The notes under the pieces are model-generated. The model saw only the letters and a list, made by a program, of their open reading frames with translations, ran no database searches and was not told the DNA's origin. A DNA stretch of 64,000 bases, taken from assembly GCA_013397435.1 (NCBI GenBank), contig VZRG01002385.1, positions 41,254 through 105,253 of the forward strand, read 5' to 3'. Made by a program: the position numbers and the translations under genes. Position 1 is the first letter of the stretch; each line of letters opens with the position of its first letter. This stretch comes from Erythrocercus mccallii (taxonomy: Eukaryota; Chordata; Aves; Passeriformes; Dicruridae). Shown one piece after another: positions 36,056 through 49,795 of the stretch.

Positions 36056-39000
36056 TGAAATACTGCACAAAGATGCTCAAAAGCAGAGGCGATTTTGAGA
36101 AAGGGAAGGCTAAGCATGCGGACTCAAACTGAGCAGCAGCAGTGGTGTGTAACGTTGTGACAGACACGGGCGACAAGGGAAAAGCTTTTCACCACTTCTC
36201 ACAGCAAAAATATTAACGGACTTCACCTGAAACAATGAGACAGCAAGGTCAAAACAAACAGAGAATGTTAGCTCTTGCTGTATAGTATCAATTATAAACA
36301 TAAAGAAACAAAGCCAGATAAGAATGGTCTACAAGTGCAATTCAACACAAAGATATGGATACAACGTGACCTCAGAAATTCTTAAATCACAGAATGCCAG
36401 ATACCAGGAGGATACATAAGAAGAATTGTCTCCCTTTGCTAGCCCTGTTCTTATACAATTCTCCTGGCCACCGTTGGAGGCTGAAAAGATCTTTACTTAA
36501 CACAAGTCTTGTGGGGTTTTTTTGAATTTTCATTTCTCCTTTAAAAGTTGACATACTTAGTGATTAAAAAAGAACCTGTATTTGAAATAAATATATTCAA
36601 ATCACATGTATCCAAAGTCCTATGTTAACCTTATTGTCACATGTTTTGACATTCAGTATTTTTAAACTTTTTAAAAGGCTTCTGCTCAGGGATAGGCTCA
36701 TCTTTTTCAGGACATGATTGACAGGGGTCTATTTCAAAATACCTCCCATTAAGGGAAAAAAAAAAAAGAAAAGAAAAGAAAACTACCTTAATGGTGAAGC
36801 AGGGAATGACAGCAGCAGACAAAAGGTCGTTGCTTCTTTGTTCTTGAAATCTGAAGAAAATACACAGGACTCCATTGTATGACTTTTTCATGCACAACAT
36901 TGTCTCCCTTGACCCCATGCACATCTGCAGCCTGAAGTCCTCTGTTATCTCTGGATAACAGCTGTTGCATCACTGATTATTCATCAGTTCCACTTCAGTC
37001 TGCCTAAGGTGCTGTGAAAAGACCACAAGTTGCTGAGTTTACTAAGTGAATTCAAGATAAAACGAAAAATTGCTGGGAAAAAAAATAGGAATAACAATGG
37101 ATAACTCTTACTGGACATTTTGTTTGGTTGTCTTTAGCACATAGGGCTATACTTTAACATATTGGATTTGAAGGATCTTTTAAACATCTCATAGAATCCC
37201 CTAATTTTCTCACCTAATTCCTTTATACTTTTCATTTGGCTTTGGAGAACAGAATGCAAGGGGAAGGAACACATGCACTCAGCACCAGAGAAACAAGCAA
37301 GCCCTTCAGTTATACGATGTGCAGAAGCAGAATTTGCAGAGCAATTAATTAGTGACGATTTCCAGTTAAAAGAAGGGGGACAAAGAGATATGTGCACAAC
37401 CCAGCCCCTTGGAATGCAAATACTCCTTGATCTTTATTTGGGGCAGAGGAAGTAATTTCTCTCCTGTCCTCTCACACTTGCTATGGAGACCACAATTCAG
37501 TATGCACCTCCTCCCCAGGTAATTCATCTTCTGGGCTCTTCCATCACCACCTTTCCCAGTCATTTTCCACCCCTGCCACTCCCCAGTTACCCATGCTCAT
37601 ATTCCCACATGGGTGCTAAATCCCATCAGTTTTTCTGTCCAAAGGATAAGGATGGAAGAGGATTTCTTTGATCTCCAAGACTCTTTCATGGGTCATTTGA
37701 GAGGTGAGGATAGAAGAAGGTGAAGATTTCCAGTTTATCAGCAAGGCATTGATGGCCACCAGATTGCTGGGAATATAATAGTGGATATTCCTGGAAAAAA
37801 AAGGGTTGCTTTGCAGCCCAACACTAAGCTGTTAGTGAGCTCCTGGTGTAAATTCATGGGGTGCAGGGACTGACCCTAAGCAGGTGGCTCTGCAGTGACA
37901 CGCAGCCTCCAGTTATTTATTTACAAGCAAGTTGCACAGCTCCTGCCACTGAAATACCTGCATACTAAACATGTGAGTTTAGATCAGCGTTACGGAGTCC
38001 ACAATGTGCTAGGCATGTAACCAGAAATATAAACCCACCATGCAGAGAAACCCACCGTAAACCAGAGAAAACAGTTTCTGTGGGAGCCCCAGAGGAGGCA
38101 TAGGCTATATTGTGAGGTGGCCACGAGTCCTGGTACTGGTGGCTCATTTGCCTTGTGGCCATCAGCAAAGCAGGATGTTTGGAAGTCACCGGTCTTTGAT
38201 CTCTGCAAACAGGAAGATGCTACACACATGCAAGTGTTGCAGGTAGCTGCAGTTTGTGGGAGTTATGAGTTCTACAGCTTAGGTACAGGATGCCAAAACC
38301 TAAGTGTACAGCAATGATACAGAGGGACTGAGCTAAAGGTACATATTCAACCTTTGCTCTAAATTCCCTAATTTGATTGCAAAATGAGTTCTTTTCATGC
38401 CCTCAACTTGTCTTTTGTCTCCTCCAGTTCATCCGCATCACATCCTTTGCAATTATATCACACTCCCTTTGTCCATATGCCAAGAATTTGCCAAGGACTT
38501 GCAAAATCCTGATTCCTGATTGTTTACCTGGTTGGTACAGCATTTCTGCCTTTCTTCAGAAAGCAATTCTGCCATAGCCTCCTTCTGTTGGGCAAAATTA
38601 TGCAAATTGCGTAGATTAAATTGCTGTGTAATGGTTGATCAGCTTTTCCTTATTGTTTGCCATTTGCTACACAGGATTTGCGTGCATTTAAGAGTTTTAT
38701 GTGTTTAATAGTTATTTAAGAGGCTTAGCATAGCTAATACCTTCAAGCAGTTCTGCCCCTGCAGGCTGGAGAGAAGTAAAGGCTACCTCTGGCATTGGTG
38801 GTTTTGAGTGGAGGAGTTTTAAAAATTGTTTTAAAAGCTTGAGTGGTGAAGATGCTGGGGGGAAGATGCAGCGACTGCTGACATTGTTTGGAGAGAGTGT
38901 TGCTGTTTACCAAAACCTTCTTCTGTCTGTCTTTGATAAAAGGAGCTACAAAGCAGACCCAGCTCCCACTGGAGGAATGGGCCCAGCAGGATGCGGCTCT

Positions 39001-42000
39001 CCAAATTCCATGTTTTCTATTACAGCCTGTTTCCACTCATGTACATGCAAATGCTTGGATTCACTTTGGCACGAGCATAGGCTCCTATTCCAGCTCAAGG
39101 TTGGTTGCGAGAGAACACACAGGCATTTTCTCTCAGTTGCCGGATCCTGTTCTCCTTAACATTTCGCCAAAGCATTAATCATATCCCAAATCTCATGTGC
39201 CCCTGTGCAGGCTCTCCCTCCCAGCTGCCTCATCCTCATTCCTTGATAGATGGACTTTCATCTCTCTCCCACTCCTCACACATCCCCGATTTTTCCAAGA
39301 GCTGCAGCCCCGGCAGAGCAGGCAGGACAGGAACAATGAGTGCTTTGCTGCCTGGCTTTTAGGCATCCTTGCTGGCCACATTGCCGAGGCCACTCCAGTG
39401 CACTCAGCAAAGCACACAGAATCCAAGCAATACCTACGGCTTTTCTGTAAGCAATTAACTGAAGAAGTCAGGTTTGGTTTCCTTAAACAAATTAGCCTTT
39501 TAGTATTGAGTTATATACACCGTTGAGAAAACAGAGAGTAAAGTAAATACGTCCTTGAAAAGCAGCCCTTCTCCCACGCAGCCCCGGAGAGTACTACTCA
39601 CACATTTGCCCACTGCAAACAGATGGGCCATTTTCTTGTGTCTCTATTAGGTAATAGGCTCAAGCTGTGAACAAATAAAGCCGAAAACACCCAATATGCC
39701 AATGTGTTAATTTTGTCTTCCTGTAGGTGTCCCTGTCGATTGCAAAATTGAGGCAGCCCCAACTTTTTAATTTTTTTTTCCAACAAAGACAAGTTATAAC
39801 CTTTTTCCTGGGCAAAAAAAAATTCTGAGCGTTTTTCACAGTAACAGATATACAAAAGTTGTTGAATACGCCGTACGTGAAAAACAACAAAACTAACTCT
39901 CAGAACTTGATGGTCAGTCTGTAGCTGTGTTATTTATTTAGGTAGCTGTACATTAAAGTGTACATCTCTACAGACATTCTTTAACAACCCAAAGTTTTAA
40001 TGATATGCCCAGCATCACTGTACCCAGGTGCATATGAATACACATGGTATATATAAATATTTGTCACTTGCATGTAGTACATGATGCACTTCACTAGGGT
40101 ATAGCTCAGGGCAGCATCTGGCTCAGGCTCCACAGATCCTAAAATCTAGTAACGTGTGAATTGTTCATCATTATTTTTTGTGCACAGACTCTCCCCTTGT
40201 TTGCACTGGAACTGCCAGAAGGTTTCCATAGGGAACAAAATGGAAGATAAGAACGCCTAAAGAAGTCTATATATTGACTAAATATATAGTCAAAACTCAA
40301 TATTCTTTTTCCAAGGTACTCAGTCCAATTCTGCAGTTTTACTTATTTTGCCTTGAATGTCTTTCTCCTTGCAGAGCCGAATTCTTCAGCCCCAGGAGGA
40401 GCAAGTGCTGACTGCCACGAGGATTTGTGTACTTCCCAACACAAATTCAACAGTTCTTAATGCACTCAGGCCTGTACCCAAGAGATATAAAGGTGCTTCT
40501 CTTTCTCTAAAGCTTAACCTGATTAGAGTCACTCCTATGACTCTTAATTTACCACTATCAAACTGCCTCTCCTATTGTTAAAACCTTTCTTTCTTTCACG
40601 AGGGCTCTCTGGAAGCTTTTCACATACTTGTTAAATGCTCTTGGTCACAAAGCCTGCTCAAAGTTCCCTTGATCATGTCATTGCTATGGTGTAAAATTGA
40701 ATTACTTTTACAATGCGTGCTGTACCCTGGCAAAGCGAAGCCTTTCCCACAGTTAACAGAAGTGGAAGGCCTCAAAAATAAATGAATAAGGGAGGACCAA
40801 AAAAAGTGAATTTTCATTAAAAGGGGGAAAATAACTTTTCCTTGAAATGCAGGGGAGGCAAGCTCAAACAGCTCTTTAGTGAGTGTCTGCCAGACACATT
40901 ATATCACTGTTTCAAAAGAGAAAGGGACTGCTGGGGAGGGGTTAATAAGAGTTTAAAGTAAAACATTTAAAGTTTGCTTGATTGTTTTTCTGTGGTGGTT
41001 ATAGACAACATCTTGTGTCCCAAGAAGAATCAAGAACATGAACTGCTTTTTTTTTGTTTCAGAAAATGGCTGTGGGATATTGTAGGACTGTGGATCACAA
41101 AGTTAGTTCTCATCCTTGTGACTTTTTTATAAGATTGGACATCAAAGGAATGAGGTTTTCCAAATAAGTATTAAAACTAGGCAAGCATACAGTGAGAGCA
41201 TACTCCCCATACCCCCAAAACAACCCCTCTCACACATCCCTTCCTGGAAAATAAGCCAGGCTTTGTTACTTGTATTGTATCACCTAAACAAACGATTTTG
41301 ATTAGCCCTGCTTGTTCCAGATTCTTCTTACACTGTACAATAGCTGGGCCAGCCTGGCAGCCCTTTGCTTCCTGCTGGAGATAGCAGAGTGTCCTTTGGA
41401 AGGCAAGGCTCTCTTTGGGAGAGCTCCGTGGTGTTGCACTGTTTACAAGGTGTGAAACACCTGCACCAAAACACAGGGCCATGGCTAACATCTTTCTCGA
41501 GCTCAGCACAGTACTCCAGTGACCCCCATTGACCAACTATTTTACCTGGAGTCAAGAACTCGGGCTAATTTTCCTTTCCCTTCTGTTTTTGGTGCCCGAC
41601 CTGTTCATTGCTGTTATACTGTGAAGCTCACTGTCCCTTCTGTCACAGCCGCAAGTGGCTTCCTTCACCTTCAGGCTTTCACATACTTAGCAGCACATTC
41701 AGTCCTCAAGCCAGCGATCAGGGACCAGCAGGAGCTCATGGCCAGGGTGCAGCAGTCATGGCCAAGGCCCTAACTGGAGAGGGTGTAGGTGCACCCATTC
41801 TTATCTTTGGCAGCTCAGTCTCGGGAGTCCATAAAGTTCATGACAGTCCTGAGTGGCTCCAGTCCTTTTCTGTAACAGGCTCCGTGTTGCCATATCATGG
41901 GGTAAGAGTCATCTTCCCCAGGTAGTGTCCTTGCAGGTATATATTCTGCTAAAAACATTTTTGTGAGAGCTTGGTCCTGCCAAGAAGGGTGATTTCATTG

Positions 42001-45000
42001 TACTATTACCATGAAAGGTGTTTGTGTGCAGCTGCTTGCACAGTGCCCTGCCCTCTGATGCAGGCACAGCACATCTGGACAGATGTGACCCCTCTGTTGC
42101 TCAAAGGGATTCCAGTTAACCAAGCAGCAAGGAGAACAATGGGAGAAACACCCTTTTGACTTGCATGGTTTTCATCTTTCTTTTGCTTCCCCTGGATTTC
42201 CTAAGGCAGGCTGTGAATACCAAAGTGTCACCACTTGCACTTAAAGCCTCTGCAGGTGATAGCGCCATGCTTGTTCACACCAATATGAGAGGAACCCCTC
42301 AGCAGGAAGTCAGTTCTTTCAGACCTCTTTAGAAATGTGTGATAATCTTATAGTATATCAACACTTTCTCCCTCCCTCTCTCCCTGCCTCTAATTTCTCT
42401 TAAACAATGCTGTGTTAGTCTCTACGTTTTGATGCTGCTGCTGACATAGCTCTCCTTTCTTTAAATTTGTCTGTTTCACACCTCACTACTCAGTGCTTTG
42501 AGGACAGGTTTATGCATTCAGTCTACACCTAGCCTGCTGTGTTGCACTCTCCATGATGCTTTTTTTCCACATGCTTTGGAAAAGACACATTTGGTGATAG
42601 ATATGCAGGTCTTTTTTGCGTTCTCTTTCTTTAATTTCTTCCCCCTTGTGCTTTGCCTTCTCTCTAAGTGTTGGTCCATATTTAAAAATTGCACATATGA
42701 ATCACGTTCCTCCTCTTCTTACTATGTTCAGATCCAGTCAGATTTTTTTTCTTAACACAAGCAGCTTTTCTTATGTACCATAATCCTGAAGTTTTCCAGG
42801 AAAAGAAGGCCCGAGGTTTAAGACCCTCTCTGGAGTCAATGGCAATTTGAATGTGAATCCACATCCCATAGGAAGGCACTTACTGTCAAAATGATATTTG
42901 TTCTATGTATGTATTTGTTTCAATTACCAATCCACCAAATAACCTTTGAAAGATTATTTTATCTTGATGTGCAATAAAGTTGAAGAGTTTGAGAAGAGCT
43001 TCCTGGCCAGCTCTATTTATGTCACTGTAGTCTCTGAGTTTCTCTGAGAGGATGATTAATTTGCTCATGCAACTCAGCAAACAAGGCAGAAACTTGAGTT
43101 TAAATTAAATAATGACACAAAGGACAGGTTAAGCAATATTCCCAAAGTCACACTCCAAACAGGAATGTGCTCTGCCACAAAACTGATTAGGAACATGTCA
43201 TAGCAGGCACCACATATGCCCTCATCATCCTCACTACAAACCTGAGAGATGAGAGATGAAGGGCTTCAGAACATGGACTTTGGCTTGGTTGCACTCAGTG
43301 CTGCTGTTTTGTTTGATGCAGATGAGAGGCAGCCCAGAAGGAACTTAGGTGTGAACAGGTAAGTGTGTGGCTAAACCATCACCTCTGGGAGCTGAAGGGG
43401 ACACCTCTGCTCACTCCTCACCTGTAAAACAGAGTGAGTAACTCAGATTAGGTTTGAAGTGTCTCTCTGGTGACAGGAGATAAAGTCCCTGTGGCTTGTT
43501 TAGGGGAAGATAAATTATGTACAGTGAAAGGCCTGGAGGGAAGGAGGGGGAACTATAAGAGAAAGACAATACATTCAGCATTGCCCTGACCCTGTGAAAG
43601 AGAAAGGGGGCAGTGACCAAAGCCCTGATCTAGATTAGATCCAGAGATCTGATTGAGGCTGCAATAAGATCATCTTCAAAGCTTAAGTCCTGACTTCAAT
43701 ATTTGTTTTCTCATCTTGGGTAAGAGCTGGTTTGAAGACACTGCTTCAGGCACACCTTGAATACAAAATAGTGTGAAATTCAAAGTGATAAAATAAAAAG
43801 ATAGAAATAAGTCATTTGGGACATGAGAACTTTAACCAACACTGAATGAAATTATACAGAAGCTCAAAATAAGTCAATCAATTCACATATTTTATCATGG
43901 TTAAATGCCTATTAGCATGGGCCTTTCCAGCAAGTGTCTTTTGATGCTTTAGAAAGAATCAGCAAAAGAGCAGTTCTCATGGCTCTTTGAAAGACTCTTG
44001 ATTTTTAAAAACTTAAGTAAGAGTTGGATTTCTGCCTGAAATCCTGTATCACAGATTGTCTCTCCAGGGTGAAACTCTGTGTTCAAACATGTGCACATCT
44101 TTGCTATATCCAAGCCTTTATTGTTATGGATTATTCTTTTTGGAGGTCCCTGAGGACTTTTAAGTAATTTTCTTATAATTAGGGGTACATGGTGAAGCAT
44201 GCACAACAGCACTCAAAATGGAAATGTTCCTCACACTGCATTATCTGGCACACTCCTTCTGAGGGGTGTCTGGTTTGGGCTGTAGGGTTTTTCTTGTTCA
44301 TGTTTGTAGAGTTTGTCTTACATCAAAAGAGAACCAAGAGAAAAGGGAACAAAATCTTGAACCCATTCTCTTTCCTGTGCCACTACTGTGAAATATGTTC
44401 CCAAGAATGGGAACAAGAATGAGAGCAGGTCAAGTTATGCAGCGTTGGTATATAAGTGCTCTGGGAAGGGTTACCAGGGCATTTCCATTATTTGCTGTGG
44501 TTGTTCAGTGGTTGTGACATTTAGAGGGTACTTTGAAGAAAATAGCCCGGCTGGTAAATGACAGCAGAGAAAGGGGAAGGCAAGCAAATGGAGAGGAGGG
44601 AAGTTCACAGGGATTTCCTGACAAGATGAAAGGGGAAAGAAAACTCAGTGAGTTCTTATTCAAAAACCATTTTGGTGGCCTCTGAATGAGAGAACTGTTT
44701 CTTAGCATGCTTAACAACTAGTGGGCCCTGTCCAGGAGCACGCTTCACCAAATGTCTGCTGTGTTTAGCACCACGGTCAGCTTTGTAATGTGTGATGAGC
44801 ATTATTTTTACAGCTGAGCTTCTTAAGACAGGCCCACATGTGTGTAAATCCTGGTGGGTTTTAACACACCTCTGCTGCACTAAGGAGAGAAGTGCTGATC
44901 TTCACCAGGATTTATAAGGTACACAAAAGCATTAACACCTGATGTTTAAGCCAAATGAAAAAGCCTGAGAAACTGGTGTCCTCTACAGGGAACCGAGAGT

Positions 45001-45583
45001 GTGCATGTGTTGAGAAGGGCATGATGACAGTACTTTATGTCTGCTGATTCTCAGCACAGTTTTGGTCATGTTACATCCAAACCCTTAACACGGACAATAA
45101 TAATGATAATTGATGCTAATGATAAAAAATCCTCCGTCCTTTGCTTTGTAACAATAAGCCAACAGTGAAAAGCTTTGGCTTTTGCTGAAACAATGGTGAA
45201 ATGGGCAATGGAGTTTGAAGGCAAAGAGGCCTGAGCCCTTCAGCAGTGCCCTGGGCAGCCTGGCCTCCTCTGTTTTCATTGCAGCCTCTTTGTCCATGTG
45301 GGGTTCTTCACCCAACCATCAATACACTGAAGGTCATAATTTCCTAACCTGCCCTGTTGGCTTCCCATGGGATTCACTAGCTCCCTCCTTCTGGTGATCT
45401 CATTTCCATGTGTATGGGATGAGGTGAGAGCATGGCCATTTCAAAGCCTCGGAAATGGACCTCCAGCACTGGGGTGCTGAAGGAGGGCAGGGGAATCAGC
45501 ATGAGAATGTTATCCTAACACCTTGGCAAGAATGAGAGCCCTCACACAAATGTTTATTCAGAGTAGAGGGATGGCCCTGCTGC

Positions 45584-45614
45584 AAAAATAAAATGCTGGC
45601 AGCATTTTATTTTT
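45584..45614. repeat. Perfect hairpin, 15-bp arms
   Basis: Arms AAAAATAAAATGCTG and CAGCATTTTATTTTT flank a single G. Pairing ends at both sides (C versus C). Confidence 0.9.
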
Positions 45615-48479
45615 CACTCTTAGAAGTGTGAAAGGGGGATGGATAAAGAAATTTACAACTTGCAATTCCGTCCCTGAGACCTACAAGATGCTACAGTTGT
45701 GGAAAAGCAAAAGGCTTTTAAGATGCGAGAGAGAATTCAGTGCCCACGGTGAGCTTAAGCCTGCAGCTTGTTCTTCTGACTGTGCTTGGAAAGAATGCAG
45801 ACATAAAGTTGATGTCAGCAGAAGATGGATCAGAACAGAGCAATAGGATTTTGCCCAAGTCATGGCTTTCAAAATCAAGCAAGATCATTCTTGTTTGAAA
45901 TGCTCAGCAGCCTGATACAATCTGGCCACAGAGCTATGCAAGAGGTGAGGTACCTACCAGGAGATCAGCAAATCTGGCCAGGTAATGAAAGTTATCCCCT
46001 GCTTAGCAAAAGCTGTGAGGACTTATCTGGTGCTCCTAAAAGAGCACAAGGCATGCTAATTAGTGTCGGCACTAATGAAATGTTAGCATGGTGATTGCTG
46101 CTGAACCAAAACAGTGGCTGCGCCTGCAGCTGCTCAGTATAAGGTGCAGGAGAATGCAGAGAAAAAGTCTCCTGTTCTGAACCAGCTCAGCCTGCTCTCA
46201 GCTGTGTCCTGGGAGTTGCCTTCAGCTTCCAATATTTCTCCCTCACATCTTCCATCTATAAAAAGAGCAGAACACATGGCTTTCCACATTAACACATCAC
46301 ACCTTTCTCCTGGATGAGTGCACAGATGCAATATTTCTAAACATTTTGCCCAACTTCAGGAGAGTTTTGCAAAAAGCCAAATGTTTGTGTTGTCTGCCCC
46401 CACGACATCCCCTGGGAGACTAACCTGTAAGTATATTTGATGTGCGTGGAGCGACAGCAAAATATAATCAGAACATACTGTAGACAGGCGTATTTCAAAC
46501 CCAGAAAGTCCATGAGACTTTTCTGACCTGAACACTTGTGTCCCAAGGATCCTTGGCCGTGGAACTTCAGCCCATTCTTCTGTACTGAGAAATGCTTTGA
46601 CTTTGGGAGGATGATAGATTGTGGTGCCCTGAAGGAGATTAAAGCAGTTTATCAGGGAGCATGGCCTCATTTCTCACACAATTCACACAGGTAAGTTCAG
46701 CCAGTTTCTAAGGCTTACCTGCCTGTCAATGATAAGCAGTTTGCAATAGTTTCCTGTTTTAACCACCAGACTCTGGCTACCTTGTGTTACAGGGTCATGC
46801 CTCTATTCCTGATCAGTGAGTCCATCCCATGTCCAAAGCTGACCAGCTGAGGGGAACTGAAGTGATAAGGCTGGCACAGTGGCTTGATCTTACTGACCAA
46901 CCACTCTGGACAACTGAAAGAGATTACCACATTTATCCTTACATCAGAAGACAGTGGCACATATTTCTAACTTGCGTTAATGTGACCAGGACTAACATAA
47001 GCAGGGCCACTTCTATGGAGCAATGTGTTGACAAGTTACATTTTTTCATTATATTTAGCTTTTAAAATGAAAGCAGGCCATTTAATTAAATGTACAGGCA
47101 TGAATGTGTTGTGCTCAGATATGACAGCAGACTATTTTCTAATCAATATAGCATATATTTTCATTTAATGAAGTCCAAGGCTTTTGGTACAGCATTTTTG
47201 TCCCAGAGATGGTAACACTTAGTCTTCTTTTTCTGGGAGAGCAACAGGTCCCAGATATTTCTAGAGAACCAAAAGAGTCCCTTCTGCAAAAAGTCCTCGC
47301 TCCCTCTACTGTAGTATAAGACTTTAGGAAAAAATCTGGTTTCATCCCAATGCCATCTGACCTGCCCATTTCTAATAGTCAAAGGAAAGGCAGCACTTCC
47401 CAAGAACACATTCAGGGCTGAAGTGAACTGAATAACCTCTGCAAGAGCCTGGCTTTCCCCTAGCTTGAGCAGAAGCAAAGGAACCATGAGGCTGACTGGA
47501 ATAACACATCTCAGGGAACCAAGCCACCACCACCAAGCCACCAGGCTTCCAGTTTGTGTCAGCACTGCAGGCTCCCTTTGCAGAGACAAAACAGGCACAG
47601 CCAGGTGCCTGTAGGAGAATATTTTCCCACCTATTTTAGGAGGGGCTCAACTGCCCTCTGAAAATACTTGCTATGTCCTGGACTGACAAGTGAAGAAGGA
47701 CAGATTACCAGTTTGGATCTGCAGCTTTCAGACAGCCAGTGCTGGATGAGTGCCCTGAGGTATCATAGGTTAGATGCCTCCAGTTGGTTGATGGGAATCT
47801 GGGCAAAATACCTTTGTCAGCCTCAGAGAGGAGCTTCACATTTTCAGAACTGAAACCCTTTTAAAAAGAATCAGAAAAAAAATAGCAGAAGAGATAAATT
47901 CATGTTGCAGTCTACTTATTGGACACTTATGTCTTCAAATTGAATCATCTTCAGCTATGTGACAGCAAAACAAGAGCAACCAGAAACAGCTGCAGTGATT
48001 TTTGCTGAAGGAAGGAGCCTTCCAGCCTGGGCTGAGATCTTGCACACAGCCTGATCACTCTGGCCAGTGCTAATCTCACCAGCATCTTGGAGGGTCAGAT
48101 GATAAGCTTGCACATCCACATGGAATTTTCCGCAACAGCCACAGGCATAAGTTATTCCCAGTGATCTAACCTCAAACTTCCTATCAAGGCATTTCAATTC
48201 CCATATAACTGAAGACAGAGCATAGCTGGCTACTGCTTTTGGGAAAAAACCCTATGGAAAATTGAGGTTGTAGATTTAAAGCACTCAAATAATTATAATT
48301 AGACTCAGGTCACTCTGAGTTTTGTGCCTGATGTGGAAGAATCGTGCAAACAACTGATAGTGAACCAAAGAAGCATTATATATTCTTTACAACGTTATAA
48401 AGAAGCATTCCTGATTTCCTTATAAATTACAGGCTTGGCCCATATCTGAAGGTAGTGTCAGGCAAAGTGAACCGATGGT

Positions 48480-48700
48480 CTGATCTCATGTAGCAAATCC
48501 CACTTTGTTTTGATTTCAGCCTCTTTTATTCCAGCAGCAATAGTTAATGTTTGATATGCAGGGCACAGGGATAATTATCGCCACATCTGTTTTCTCTGTT
48601 ACAGACTGCATTTTTAGCCATGCAATCACTTACAATTGGATGGAGGAGTCTCGGAATATGTTTATCAAAGATGAGTATTGAGAGGCATCTGTTTCATTTA
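48480..48700. promoter_or_regulatory. Candidate conserved non-coding element
   Basis: A low-CpG stretch with many homeodomain-like cores and a GATAATTATCGCCACATCTG motif (GATA palindrome beside an E-box). It is proposed only from texture and motif density; conservation cannot be tested here. Confidence 0.25.
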
Positions 48701-49726
48701 GTCTGAAAAGAAAAAAATGTCAAAATTGAATACTTACCCTGGAGCAATGCTGAAATTATGCCAAAGTCCAAGCTACTGCTCTATAAAATCAACTTTTAAT
48801 GCCTCCTTGTTAAATCTACTAACCTTTCCTGCTGCAGACATGCCCAGATTTCATGAGCATCTTTGCCAGTACTAGGAAGCAACTGATGGTAACCAAGAAT
48901 AGAACGCAGCAAAATTTAATTCCCAGACTCAAACCAGCTTGTATTTTCCACTGTTATAATAAGCAAACTCTAATTAAGTGTACTAAGCAAAGGCCTGGCT
49001 TGCAGAAGCTTTGCACAGACTGTAAAAGCTCTGAAGGGCAGGAGATGCTTTATTTGACAGCTTCTGCTAGAGAAAATAAAAATAAATACTTACAAGGAAC
49101 ATTCACATAACCCCTTGCTCATTTCGGAGTCTGTGGTTTGCAGATCATTGCAGACAAACTGAAATTGCAGTGCTTGGCTAAGTGAGTTCCCACATATCTG
49201 TCTCAAAGTCTTGTTGTTCTTTGAAGACAGAGGAAGTTTCAAGTTTAAAATCATTTTTAAGATCTTTATGAGGCAGTGGACAAGGTACTTGGTGCTTGCA
49301 GGGAGATGAAAAACCAGAGATCTGTATTTTTTTTCCAGCTATTCTTAAGCTACTGGAAAAATACCCTACTAGAGAGAGATACTCTCTTCTCACCCATCTA
49401 TTCTACTCTCACCCACCACTCATCTCCCCTGAAGTTCCTGGCAGAGTTGCTGGTAGAGAACCTTGGGCTGCAGAGAAGAGACATCCATTATCTGAGAGTT
49501 GGCACTTCCCAGGTCTCCCTCGTGCCTCAGCTGTGCCCCATTCTACACCACTTAATGGCCTAGAGAGGTATCCCAGATCCAAATCCTAAAGGATCAGGTG
49601 GGATAAATTAAAAAAAAAATTCTTCCAGTAGGGAAGATCACATGTTGCTTTGCATGACTTTTGTGTCTGCATTAAAACTCTCAGATGTATGGTGACTTCC
49701 AATAGGATCTGGAACTACCTGTCTAT

Positions 49727-49795
49727 CATCCATCCATCCATCCATCCATCCATCCATCCATCCATCCATCCATCCATCCATCCATCCATCCATCC
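49727..49795. repeat. (CCAT)n microsatellite
   Basis: About 17 uninterrupted CCAT units. On the minus strand they create a meaningless repeated MDGW open frame. Confidence 0.97.

Larger units (their letters stand above)
36056..49725. other. Intergenic, no gene recognised
   Basis: No gene was supported over 13.7 kb. Items seen are an AAAAG-type A-rich run near 36757-36781, a perfect hairpin at 45584-45614, and a homeobox-core-rich stretch near 48480-48700 listed separately. Open frames at 41177-41536 and 47161-47598 (minus) have no recognised domain and no matching splice context. Confidence 0.45.

Noticed and set aside
36380..36440. AAATCACAGAATGCCAG as a CR1 end
   Set aside because: Only a few bases resemble the CR1 terminus and no CR1 body follows.
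47161..47598. Minus-strand 145-codon open frame with a hydrophobic start
   Set aside because: No known domain, and overlaps another frame; nothing supports a gene.
49727..49795. Regular repeats as a CRISPR array
   Set aside because: Four-base tandem units without spacers, in a vertebrate genome; a microsatellite.
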